From Venatoribacter cucullus (GTDB taxonomy: Bacteria; Pseudomonadota; Gammaproteobacteria; Pseudomonadales; Oceanobacteraceae), in NCBI RefSeq assembly GCF_016132445.1, contig NZ_CP046056.1:2473501-2537500 (forward strand): a stretch of 64,000 nt of DNA, given 5' to 3'. The notes under the pieces are model-generated. The model saw nothing but the letters and a program-made list of their open reading frames with translations, was not told the origin of the DNA and made no database searches. The translations under genes and the position numbers were made by a program. This document shows, in pieces, positions 28,055 to 42,210 of this stretch; the stretch's first letter is position 1, and the number at the start of each line of letters is the position of its first letter.

Positions 28055-28684
28055 TTAAACCGCCAGGCCGATGCCACGCAGAATCATACCCACCAGAAAG
28101 TCTTCGGTGTGGCGGATATCATCGGCGTCAAATTCGCGCTTATTGGTCACTTCCAGAATCTGGGTTTCAAAATCGGCGTAATGCTGGGTGGTGGCCCAGA
28201 TCATAAAAATCAGTTGCACCGGGTCAGTGGCCGGCATTTTTCCGGCGGCCATCCAGCCATTTAAAATCGCTGTTTTTTCTTTTACCCAGTTGCGCAGATA
28301 ACCGCTTAGATAATCTTTTAAAAACGGCGCCCCCTGAATAATTTCCATAGCAAAAATACGCGATGCGGTCGGGTGGCTGTACGACATCCGCACTTTGGTA
28401 CGGATAAAGTGCTCCAGCACTTCGCGCGGATCGCTGTCAGCGTTCATATCATCAATAATGCCCAGCCAGACGTTCACAATGCTTTCCAGCAGCTTGCGGT
28501 ATAACGTGGCTTTATTGCCAAAATAATAATGGATATTGGCTTTGGGCACCCCGGCACGATCAGCAATGGCCTGCATGCTGGTGCCTTTAAAGCCGTGCAG
28601 AACAAACTCTTGTTCGGCTGCGGCCAGAATCAGCTGGTAATTACGTTCACGGATACTGCCGGGTTTGGGTTTCTTCGGGGTCAT
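28055..28684 (-). CDS. TetR family regulator with RutR-type C-terminal domain
   Basis: A 209-residue regulator. The N-terminal helix-turn-helix (about 12-60) has GFKGTSMQAIADRAGVPKANIHYYFGNKATLY, and the C-terminal part contains SHPTASRIFAMEIIQGAPFL, typical of the TetR_C_3 domain seen in RutR. The start at 28684 is chosen by family length. It is downstream of the Tsx-like porin gene on the same strand but separated from it by a terminator, and converges on pgpA with a 5-base gap. RutR proteins sense pyrimidines; the ligand here is not known. Confidence 0.87.
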   Translation of the reverse strand: MTPKKPKPGSIRERNYQLILAAAEQEFVLHGFKGTSMQAIADRAGVPKANIHYYFGNKATLYRKLLESIVNVWLGIIDDMNADSDPREVLEHFIRTKVRMSYSHPTASRIFAMEIIQGAPFLKDYLSGYLRNWVKEKTAILNGWMAAGKMPATDPVQLIFMIWATTQHYADFETQILEVTNKREFDADDIRHTEDFLVGMILRGIGLAV

Positions 28685-28754
28685 GATGCTGCCAACCTGA
28701 AATAAAGCCCGCGCATCATAACACAGGCGCAGCATGCCACCGTAAATCACAATA

Positions 28755-28779
28755 AAAAGGGGAGCCCTGCTCCCCTTTT
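28755..28779 (-). terminator. Terminator after the Tsx-like gene
   Basis: The stem AAAAGGGGAGC / GCTCCCCTTTT with a 3-base loop has T-runs on both strands. On the minus strand it follows the porin gene stop, so the porin and the TetR gene are separate transcripts. Confidence 0.85.
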
Positions 28780-28807
28780 ATATCACCAACCCGTTTAGGT
28801 TAACGAA

Positions 28808-29557
28808 TTACAGATGCCATTTGAGCAGCAGGCTGGCGTTGTGCTGGTCATCATTGTCTTCCGGAGTAGCAAACTTGTTACGCCAGTAGCTGTATTCAAT
28901 ACCAACTTTGACTTTGTTTTTCAGCCCCAGCATTGGACCGATGTTGTAAGTCAGCTGCGGGGCAATGCTCAACTCAGTTTTACGGCCATTACGACCCGGG
29001 GTGTAATCCAGATAACCATCCAGAGTCACATTACCCAGCGACCAGCCGTATACCAGGGTTAACTGGTTGTCATAAAAGGAATCAAAACTGGTGTTGTTTT
29101 TAGAACGGTAAACCGTAGCGCTGAAGTAATCAGCCCCCGGAATGGCCAGATCCACGCCCACACCGGCCAGATAGTTGTCCTGACTGAATGTATTGTATGG
29201 ATAAGATGCAGTGCTGGTCGTGCTGCTGCTGAACTCGTAAGTAAACGCCGCATTAATGCCTTTTACGAAGCCATCAAACTTAGCCAGGCTGATGCTCGGC
29301 GACAGTTCACCGTAGGTCTCATCGTAAGCACCTTCGCCGGAGTTTACGCGGTCAATAAAAAAGAACATACCGCCCCAGCTGTGGCCGGATACATGCTCTA
29401 AGGTCATTACGGTTGCCCGGGTATTTTCACCCGCCGGTACCATTTTGTAGTTATCACCATAGAGCAGGGAAAAGCTGTTATCAGCCCAGAATTGCTCAGC
29501 CTGAGCAGACAGCGACAGTACCGATACACCGGCAGCCAGCAGCAGATTTTTTTTCAT
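28808..29557 (-). CDS. Tsx-like nucleoside-channel outer membrane protein
   Basis: A 249-residue outer-membrane beta-barrel. A signal peptide ends at about residue 20 (SLSAQA), followed by FWADNSFSLLYGDNYK, alternating aromatic strands and a C-terminal strand ending SLLLKWHL with hydrophobic alternation suited to BAM insertion. The WADNSFSLLYG opening and size fit the nucleoside-specific channel (Tsx) family. A TetR gene with a RutR-type domain lies downstream; a link to nucleoside or pyrimidine use is inference. Between its start and the hemE stop the DNA is non-coding. Confidence 0.8.
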   Translation of the reverse strand: MKKNLLLAAGVSVLSLSAQAEQFWADNSFSLLYGDNYKMVPAGENTRATVMTLEHVSGHSWGGMFFFIDRVNSGEGAYDETYGELSPSISLAKFDGFVKGINAAFTYEFSSSTTSTASYPYNTFSQDNYLAGVGVDLAIPGADYFSATVYRSKNNTSFDSFYDNQLTLVYGWSLGNVTLDGYLDYTPGRNGRKTELSIAPQLTYNIGPMLGLKNKVKVGIEYSYWRNKFATPEDNDDQHNASLLLKWHL

Positions 29558-29800
29558 GACGTTCTCTCAAATAACAGGAAGGCAATGGCCGCCACGGACG
29601 ATGCAGATCGTCTCTTGTAAAAAGCTGACCAGTTGGCCACGTATGGTAAACAATTCGATCGCGCGATGAAATAAGGGAACGAGCGGACGCTGAGGGCAGA
29701 GTTGTCTATCTGGTCAAAGACGCTGATGTAAAGATAAGAATGATGGATGCGAAAGAGATAACAGCAGCCAGACCAGAGGCCCGGCTGCTGCGATGGGCCC

Positions 29801-30067
29801 AGGGAGCCTCTGAATAACTCTGCACAGCTCTGCGCGAGTTCTTTCCGGGCTTGCAGGGCAAGGCGGCGAACGCAGAGAATGGCGAGCCCTTTTCAAGTTC
29901 GCCAACGCCGCTATACGGCCCGGAAAGCCGCGCCCTACGGGGATGCAGGAAAGCCCTGACTCGGTGTCGCCAGGTTTTGACAGAACCCGCTATGCCTGCA
30001 ACCCGGCTTCGTGATTCAGAACTTCCCTGCAATCCAGAGCGGGCACCGGGTTATTCAGCGGCTCCCT
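29801..30067. mobile_element. 267-bp MITE-like element with terminal inverted repeats
   Basis: AGGGAGCCTCTGAATAAC at 29801 is repeated inverted at 30067 (AGGGAGCCGCTGAATAAC), 18 of 20 bases matching. Inside are nested stems: CTTTCCGGGC (29841) with GCCCGGAAAG (29918-29927), enclosing GGCGAAC (29865) with GTTCGCC (29897). No transposase frame is present and no target duplication is clear. The right end forms part of the hemE stop codon (30066-30068). The remaining bases 29558-29800 show no gene. Confidence 0.65.
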
Positions 30068-31130
30068 AGCGGTGATACGCCGGGCTTAATTCCACCACCG
30101 CCTCCACAAAGGCTTTGGCGTGTTCCGGGTCGACAAACTGGTGAATGCCGTGGCCCAGGTTAAATACATGGCCAGAACCCTGGCCGTAGCTGTCCAGAAT
30201 ACGTTTCACTTCAGCGCGAATGGTCGCCGGTGAGGCGTACAGCACGGATGGGTCCATATTGCCCTGCAGCGCTACTTTGTTGCCAACACGGGCACGGGCG
30301 TTGCCGATGTCGGTAGTCCAGTCGAGGCCCAGTGCATCGGCACCGGTCGCGGCCATATCTTCCAGCCACTGACCACCGCCTTTGGTGAACAGAATCACCG
30401 GAATTTTGTGGCCTTCGTGTTCACGGATTAACCCGCTCACAATCTGCTGCATATATTTCAGCGAGAATTCTTTATAGGCCACATCACTGAGGCTGCCGCC
30501 CCAGGTATCAAAAATCTGTACGGCCTGCGCGCCGGCTTTAATCTGTGCGTTCAGGTAATCGATCACCGATTTGGCCAGCACATCCAGCAGCTGATGCATC
30601 ACTTCCGGCGTGTCGTACATCATCGCCTTCACATGGCGGAAATCTTTGGAGGAACCGCCTTCGACCATGTAGGTGGCCAACGTCCACGGGCTGCCAGAGA
30701 AACCGATCAGCGGCACACGGCCATTCAGTTCGCGGCGGATGGTGGAAACGGCTTTCAGCACATAGTCCAGATCGGCGGCGGTGTTCACTACCTGCAGGCT
30801 TTGCACATCGGCTTCGGTACGGATGATTTTATTGAAGCGCGGGCCTTCGCCATTTTCAAAATACAGACCCAGGCCCATGGCATCGGGAATGGTGAGAATA
30901 TCGGAGAACAGAATGGCAGCGTCGAGCGGAAAACGATCCAGCGGCTGAATGGTCACTTCACAGGCCAGTTCCGGATTTTTGCACAACGACATGAAATCAC
31001 CGGCCTGTGCGCGGGTGGCGCGGTATTCCGGCAGATAACGGCCCGCCTGACGCATCATCCAGATGGGCGTGCGGTCTACCGGCTGACGTAACAAGGCTTT
31101 CAGAAAACGGTCATTTTTCAGTTCAGACAT
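30066..31130 (-). CDS. hemE: Uroporphyrinogen decarboxylase
   Basis: A 354-residue cytosolic enzyme of haem synthesis that removes four carboxyl groups from uroporphyrinogen III to give coproporphyrinogen III. The N-terminal signature [19 protein letters not shown] carries the active-site arginines, followed by [17 protein letters not shown] with the catalytic Asp, and [13 protein letters not shown]. Length is typical. It lies beyond gltD and the vWA-like gene, in keeping with the Pseudomonas gltB-gltD-hemE order. Its stop codon TAG overlaps the end of a MITE-like element. Confidence 0.98.
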   Translation of the reverse strand: MSELKNDRFLKALLRQPVDRTPIWMMRQAGRYLPEYRATRAQAGDFMSLCKNPELACEVTIQPLDRFPLDAAILFSDILTIPDAMGLGLYFENGEGPRFNKIIRTEADVQSLQVVNTAADLDYVLKAVSTIRRELNGRVPLIGFSGSPWTLATYMVEGGSSKDFRHVKAMMYDTPEVMHQLLDVLAKSVIDYLNAQIKAGAQAVQIFDTWGGSLSDVAYKEFSLKYMQQIVSGLIREHEGHKIPVILFTKGGGQWLEDMAATGADALGLDWTTDIGNARARVGNKVALQGNMDPSVLYASPATIRAEVKRILDSYGQGSGHVFNLGHGIHQFVDPEHAKAFVEAVVELSPAYHR

Positions 31131-31171
31131 GGGAATTCCGGGTACAGATAAAAAGTTGCGCCGATCATAAC

Positions 31172-31196
31172 AAAAAACCCGGCCAATGGCCGGGTT
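31172..31196 (-). terminator. Terminator after the vWA-like lipoprotein gene
   Basis: The stem AACCCGGCC / GGCCGGGTT with a 3-base loop is followed on the minus strand by TTTTTTG, separating the lipoprotein gene from hemE. Confidence 0.88.
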
Positions 31197-31217
31197 CAGA
31201 TCAGGACAACTTCAGAT

Positions 31218-32822
31218 TCAGTTCTCGATGGTCAAACTTGCGATGGTTGTACCTGACGACAAGGTTGTATTTGTGAGTTGTACAATTTGCCCCACATCCG
31301 CTGCGCTGATGGTAATGGATCCATCGGTTGCGGCTGTACGTGGGTTTCCACCCACCGTCCAGCTGTAATCGGCAGCACCATATGAGGTGACGGTATAGCG
31401 GGTTGCCGGGTACAGACGGGGGGCATCAGCAATACGTACACGCCCACCGGCGAGGAAATCGTTATTGGCGGTCGTAATTTCTACGCGGGCTGGAACCTGA
31501 TCCGGAATCGGAAATAGAACTGGATCAGTATCATTGGCTTCCACATACGCTGAAACATCCAGCTCCGTCGTTAAGCCAAAGTTATATCCAGCAGCCCGGC
31601 TGGAAAACAGCAGATTATGCTTACCATCCCGTTCACGCACAGCAAAACGAACCAGATGCTGATTATTATTACGGGAGCGGACACTAATGCTGTTTTGCTG
31701 CGCCGCAATCAGCGCTGCGGCAAAGTTATAACCGGAACCATCAATGGTGACTGACGCCAGATCAGTTACCGTTTTTTCGGCACTGTTCCCACCCACATGG
31801 ACAAAGAACAACGGTTTACCCAGATAGGTTACAGGTGAATCGGCAATGGGACTGGCATCTTCCTCAGCAGGATCATCGCCACCATCACTTTCTGTGTCGG
31901 CATCTGTGTCATACACAATCAGTGACTGCCAGTTTAATGCGGCAGTAACCGACTCGGCATTGAACACATTATTGGACGGCATGCCACCGGCACCAATCAA
32001 TACAACGTTACTGAGGCTGAGCTTACTCATTGCATGATTGCTGGGGTTGAAATCATAACCGTCAAGCAGGTCACCAATCACATCGTTGACCATGTCATAT
32101 TCTTCGAAAGAATCGGTAGGACTGGTACCGAAATAGCTACCAACCGCGTTCACAATCGCTTCATAAGTGGCAGAACCGCCACCTAACTGATCCCAGCGAG
32201 TATTAATGGCTGACGCAGCAGCCGTTTTAGCAGCCGCTGCATCAGAAAAGGTCGCTAAAGGCGTTTCGATCTCATCACCGTAAATCCATACGGTAAATTG
32301 CTGAGTGCGGATAACAGAATCGGTACTGCTGATCACGGCATCAAAATACGCATTGACCGCACTGATCAGAGAAGCTTTATTCACCTGCGAGCGTGCCGTG
32401 CCACTGGCATCAATGATAACCGCCGTATTCAACTCAACGGGCAAGCCGACAATTTTCTGCAACATGGCGTATTGCTCAAAGCGGTTGATTGCCTGCCCAT
32501 TCACACTGATATTGAAGTCGTTAATGGAAGCCGTTACCGGCTCTAATGTGCGCGCGCCGACCGGAGCAATCACATAGGCTTTTACCAACGGATCAAACAT
32601 CAGCCCGGCAAACACTTCTCCATCCACATATCCTTCACCTTGCAGGAAAAAGTTCATGGGGAAATAGGTCACAGAACTCAGATTAACAGGCGTGTCACCG
32701 CCACCACCTCCAGTGCCATCATCATTTCCTCCTGTTTCCGGGATAACGGAATCACTGCTGCCACCACAGGCGGCCAATAGAACAGAAAACAGTATGGCGA
32801 GGGGAAATTTAAGCCTGAACAT
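31218..32822 (-). CDS. Lipoprotein with a degenerate von Willebrand A-like domain
   Basis: A 534-residue predicted lipoprotein. The start at 32822 (GGAG ribosome site) gives a short signal peptide with lipobox LAAC (Cys19), then a Ser/Gly/Asp-rich linker. Residues about 130-290 look like a vWA fold: VIIDASGT (about 135-142, MIDAS-like DxSxT), GGSATYEAI (Thr219) and VVLIGAGG (about 273-280), where the usual MIDAS Asp is missing. An acidic stretch (DTDADTESDGGDDPAEED) and a beta-rich C-terminal half with AADYSWTVGGN follow. Inserted between hemE and gltD. Function unknown; binding of a protein or surface ligand is the guess. Confidence 0.7.
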   Translation of the reverse strand: MFRLKFPLAILFSVLLAACGGSSDSVIPETGGNDDGTGGGGGDTPVNLSSVTYFPMNFFLQGEGYVDGEVFAGLMFDPLVKAYVIAPVGARTLEPVTASINDFNISVNGQAINRFEQYAMLQKIVGLPVELNTAVIIDASGTARSQVNKASLISAVNAYFDAVISSTDSVIRTQQFTVWIYGDEIETPLATFSDAAAAKTAAASAINTRWDQLGGGSATYEAIVNAVGSYFGTSPTDSFEEYDMVNDVIGDLLDGYDFNPSNHAMSKLSLSNVVLIGAGGMPSNNVFNAESVTAALNWQSLIVYDTDADTESDGGDDPAEEDASPIADSPVTYLGKPLFFVHVGGNSAEKTVTDLASVTIDGSGYNFAAALIAAQQNSISVRSRNNNQHLVRFAVRERDGKHNLLFSSRAAGYNFGLTTELDVSAYVEANDTDPVLFPIPDQVPARVEITTANNDFLAGGRVRIADAPRLYPATRYTVTSYGAADYSWTVGGNPRTAATDGSITISAADVGQIVQLTNTTLSSGTTIASLTIEN

Positions 32823-32907
32823 GCGCTTGCGCTCCATTTTTGGTATTTCAACCGTATCCGAGTTGCGGGCTAGCATAGCACCGGCCCCGCTACTCAGGCC
32901 ATAAACA

Positions 32908-32941
32908 AAAACGCGGCATTCCTGCCGGAATACCGCGTTTT
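32908..32941 (-). terminator. Terminator of gltD
   Basis: A long stem (AAAACGCGG-ATTCC / GGAAT-CCGCGTTTT, one mismatch) with a TGCC loop is followed on the minus strand by TTTTTGTTT. Confidence 0.85.
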
Positions 32942-32984
32942 ATGCCGTCCGTCACATTCCGGCCCGGTATGCAGGCAGGGCTGT

Positions 32985-38884
<5,900 letters not shown>

Positions 38885-39049
38885 AGAACAGTCCTCATGT
38901 AAAACGATTGAAATCAAAGACTTAAATAAGCCCACTGCTCAAACTGCTGGCAAATCCAGGGCGCAGAAAGGCTATCCTGCGCCCACCTTCAGTCCGGCTG
39001 CAAGCTGCAGCCTGGTAAGAACGTGGTCAGGATAGCGACTAAGACAGAA

Positions 39050-40558
39050 TTAGCGTAATGCCTGCTTTACGGCTGAAATGTCGCGGATCCAGGGTGACTG
39101 GTCGCGCAGAGGGCGTGGTAAAGCATTCACAGCGGCTGTAGCTTCGGCCCGGCTGCCATAAACACCGGCCACGACAACGAACCAGGGTTTGTTGTTGTGC
39201 CGGGTTTCGTAAAGGTACAGGCTGCCGGTGATTTCGTCTCGCCATTGACGACGAAATTTGTCCGCATTGGCAGCTTCGTAACTGCCAAACAGCTGCACCA
39301 CAAAGCCGGACGGAATGTCCAGCAGGCGTGAACGGTCATAAACCGGCGCTTTAGCGACGGGGGCGGGAGCAGCAACCGGCGCCGGCTTAACGGCGGCCGT
39401 TGCCGCAGCTGGCGCAGCTTCCGGCACATCAGCAGGCGCTACTGCCGGCGGCACCGGAGCTACCGGAGCTACCGGAGCTACCGGAGCGGGGGCCTGCACT
39501 GAGGCAGGAAAGTTGTAATCCGGCTGGCTATCGCCGGCAGTCGTGGCCACTTTGTCAGCCACTTCCGCAGCCGGTGCTGCTGGCGGATTATCCAGCGTTA
39601 AGACATCCGGCGGTGTCACCTCAGCATCCGGGGCACTATCGGCAGAAAGGGTTTCACCCGGCAACGGCCCGCGCAGGAAATCCACCGGCTCAGACGGCTC
39701 AGTAATAATGTCGTCAGCGGGTTCCTGTTGCCGGTACAACAGTGAAACACCTAACGCCGCCAGCAACGCGGCAATGGCAACGATATGCAGCAACGGGAAA
39801 CGCCCGCCTGCTTTAGGTTCTGCCCGGGCCTGACGCGGGGCGTCGGCCGCTTCTGCGGCAATAAAGTAGTCCCCGGCCTGCATCAGCAGCGCACCGGGCC
39901 ACCCCTGTGATTGCTGCAGGATAAAGGCGAATTCTTTTTCACTGAGTGGCAACGCCTGCCCGGGGCTGTAAACCCGTTGCAGCAGCTGCTGAGCAGCGGC
40001 AGCATTCAATGGCGCCAGAGACTGCACCTGCACCTGAGCCTGTGCAGGCCCGCCACGCAAGGCCTGTTCAAAACCCGGCTGACCAAACAGCACAATACTG
40101 ATAGCCGGTGGCGCCAGCAGAGCAAAATGCGCAATATCGTTCAGGGTTTCGGTATCCAGCTGCTCAGCCTGATCAATTATCAGCAGCAGGTGGCCGCCCT
40201 GTTCAGAGCGCTGCAGCGCTTCACGACTGATCAGCTCACGGGCGGCCGGCAGCTCCTGCGGCAACTGAATTTGCCAGTGGGCAGCTATCTGCTGCAGCAA
40301 GGCCGGCATCCCCAGCATGTTATTGGCGGTCAGCAATAAAGCATCATCAGCAGCATGACGGCGCTCGGCCAGCGTTTCCGCCAGCAGGGTTTTACCGCTG
40401 CCATCCGGCCCGCTGACCACCACCAGCATATCGCTGTATGCAGCCAGGTGAGCCACCAACTCCAGAGTTTCTTCCTGTACCGGCAACAGCGCTGGCAATT
40501 CACGGCCCTGCGGATAACCCTGCGGACCCAAACCGGGTTCAGTGCTGAAATCTGTCAT
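39050..40558 (-). CDS. damX: DamX-like AAA ATPase/SPOR-domain cell division protein
   Basis: A 502-residue inner-membrane protein. The N-terminal AAA region has Walker A GPDGSGKT (50-57) and Walker B LLLIIDQAEQ (about 121-130); a membrane helix lies at about 270-290 (LLHIVAIAALLAALGVSLLY); then comes a Pro/Ala/Val-rich periplasmic linker with VAP tripeptides and a C-terminal SPOR domain (SGFVVQLFGSYEAANADKF) that binds denuded peptidoglycan at the septum. Position behind aroK-aroB is the standard DamX context. The linker is coded by a near-perfect 9-bp tandem repeat (39453-39487). Confidence 0.9.
   Translation of the reverse strand: MTDFSTEPGLGPQGYPQGRELPALLPVQEETLELVAHLAAYSDMLVVVSGPDGSGKTLLAETLAERRHAADDALLLTANNMLGMPALLQQIAAHWQIQLPQELPAARELISREALQRSEQGGHLLLIIDQAEQLDTETLNDIAHFALLAPPAISIVLFGQPGFEQALRGGPAQAQVQVQSLAPLNAAAAQQLLQRVYSPGQALPLSEKEFAFILQQSQGWPGALLMQAGDYFIAAEAADAPRQARAEPKAGGRFPLLHIVAIAALLAALGVSLLYRQQEPADDIITEPSEPVDFLRGPLPGETLSADSAPDAEVTPPDVLTLDNPPAAPAAEVADKVATTAGDSQPDYNFPASVQAPAPVAPVAPVAPVPPAVAPADVPEAAPAAATAAVKPAPVAAPAPVAKAPVYDRSRLLDIPSGFVVQLFGSYEAANADKFRRQWRDEITGSLYLYETRHNNKPWFVVVAGVYGSRAEATAAVNALPRPLRDQSPWIRDISAVKQALR
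39453..39487. repeat. 9-bp tandem repeat in the damX linker
   Basis: ACCGGAGCT is repeated almost four times in tandem and encodes Ala-Pro-Val units of the periplasmic linker. The unit is a multiple of three, so slippage would change linker length without frameshift. Confidence 0.85.
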
Positions 40559-40585
40559 AACGCTTTCTCCTGAGCCTGATGTGTT

Positions 40586-41686
40586 TCAGGGACAACCGAG
40601 CCTGTTACCTGCCTGCAGTGTCTGCAGCAACAGCTCGCGCGGAACCTCTGAGGTAATGCAGGCTTCACCAATGCGCTGCAGCAAAACCAGCCGGATGCGT
40701 CCATCCAGCACTTTTTTATCGACCACCATGCGGCTTAAATAATCATCCACCGTCATATCCGCCGGGCCGGTTACCGGCAGGCCGGCCTGTTGCAGCAACG
40801 CCCGCAACGCCTCCAGTTCCGGCGCACTGATATTGCCCATGCGCCAGCTCAGATCAGCCGCCTGCAGCATCCCCGCGCCCACGGCCTCACCGTGCAGCCA
40901 CTGGCCATAGCCCTGGTGGGATTCAATCGCATGACCAAAGGTGTGGCCCAGATTAAGGGTGGCGCGGATGCCGGATTCGGTTTCGTCCTGCGCCACCACT
41001 TCGGCTTTATTCTGACAGGAGCGTTCAATGGCATAGGCCAGTGCCCGCGGGTCGCGTGCCATCAACGCCGCCATATTGTCCTGCAGCCAGCGGTAAAAGG
41101 GTTCATCGCAGATCAGGCCATATTTGATCACTTCGGCGATACCGGCCGACAGTTCACGCTCCGGCAAGGTATTCAGGGTTTCGGTGTCCGCCAGTACGCA
41201 CTGCGGCTGATGAAAGGCACCGATCATGTTTTTACCGAGGCGGTGATTGACCCCGGTTTTACCGCCCACAGAGGAATCCACCTGCGATAACAGGGTGGTC
41301 GGCACCTGAATAAAGTTCACGCCGCGCTGATAAGACGCCGCCGCGTAGCCGCACATATCACCAATAACACCGCCACCCAGCGCCAGCAGCGTGGTGGTGC
41401 GGTTATGGCGCTTTTCCAGCAGGGCATCGTAAATAAGATTCAGGGTATCGAGGTTTTTGAAGGCTTCGCCATCGGGCAGGATCACTTCGTCGACCTGCAG
41501 CCCCGAGGTTTGTTGCAGGGCCGTTTTTACCCGCTGCAAATATAAAGGGGCAACGGTTTCGTTGGTGACAATCAGGACCTGACGGCCCTTGATGTGCGGG
41601 GTATAAAGCTCGGCACGATCCAGCAGGCCGGTACCGATATAAATCGGATAGCTGCGATCGCCCAGATCAACCGTAAGGGTATGCAT
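40586..41686 (-). CDS. aroB: 3-dehydroquinate synthase
   Basis: A 366-residue NAD- and metal-dependent enzyme, second step of the shikimate pathway. Characteristic segments: [44 protein letters not shown] and [12 protein letters not shown], the last with metal-binding histidines. It starts 5 bases after aroK and is followed by damX after 27 bases; the aroK-aroB-damX cluster is typical. Confidence 0.98.
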   Translation of the reverse strand: MHTLTVDLGDRSYPIYIGTGLLDRAELYTPHIKGRQVLIVTNETVAPLYLQRVKTALQQTSGLQVDEVILPDGEAFKNLDTLNLIYDALLEKRHNRTTTLLALGGGVIGDMCGYAAASYQRGVNFIQVPTTLLSQVDSSVGGKTGVNHRLGKNMIGAFHQPQCVLADTETLNTLPERELSAGIAEVIKYGLICDEPFYRWLQDNMAALMARDPRALAYAIERSCQNKAEVVAQDETESGIRATLNLGHTFGHAIESHQGYGQWLHGEAVGAGMLQAADLSWRMGNISAPELEALRALLQQAGLPVTGPADMTVDDYLSRMVVDKKVLDGRIRLVLLQRIGEACITSEVPRELLLQTLQAGNRLGCP

Positions 41687-41691
41687 GGATA

Positions 41692-42207
41692 TCAGCCTTT
41701 AATAAGCCGTTTTAATTCGTGGACCACCCAACGCGGATTGCGCTGGTCGGTTTCAATAATAATGTCTGCCACTTCCCGGTACAGCGGGTCGCGCTTGCTG
41801 AACAGCTCGCGCAGCACCGCTTCCGGGTTGGCGGTTTGCAGTAACGGACGGTTTTTATCTTTGGCCGTACGGGCCAGCTGTTGTTCTACCGAGGTACACA
41901 GGTAGACCACGGTACCGCGGGCACTGAGATGACGACGATTGGCTTCGCGCATGATTACGCCGCCACCGGTGGCCAGCACAATACCGCCCATGCCGGTCAG
42001 CTCATCAATCACCTGCTCTTCACGCTCGCGAAAGCCAGCCTCCCCTTCCATATCAAAAATCCAGGGAATATTGGCGCCACAGCGCTCTTCGATCACCTTA
42101 TCGGAATCGTAGAAGTCGAGTTTCAGTTCGGCAGAAAGCAGGCGGCCAATGGTGCTTTTACCAGCGCCCATTGGCCCAACCAGAAAGACAGAAGGTGCTC
42201 GCATCAT
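41692..42207 (-). CDS. aroK: Shikimate kinase
   Basis: A 171-residue P-loop kinase that phosphorylates shikimate. Walker A is [12 protein letters not shown], the shikimate-binding Asp is in DSDKVIEER, and [11 protein letters not shown] is the Walker B-like segment. Starts at 42207 or 42204 (two ATGs in a row). It follows the pilQ stop by 3 bases, so pilus and shikimate genes are probably cotranscribed. Confidence 0.96.
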   Translation of the reverse strand: MMRAPSVFLVGPMGAGKSTIGRLLSAELKLDFYDSDKVIEERCGANIPWIFDMEGEAGFREREEQVIDELTGMGGIVLATGGGVIMREANRRHLSARGTVVYLCTSVEQQLARTAKDKNRPLLQTANPEAVLRELFSKRDPLYREVADIIIETDQRNPRWVVHELKRLIKG

Positions 42208-42210
42208 AAA

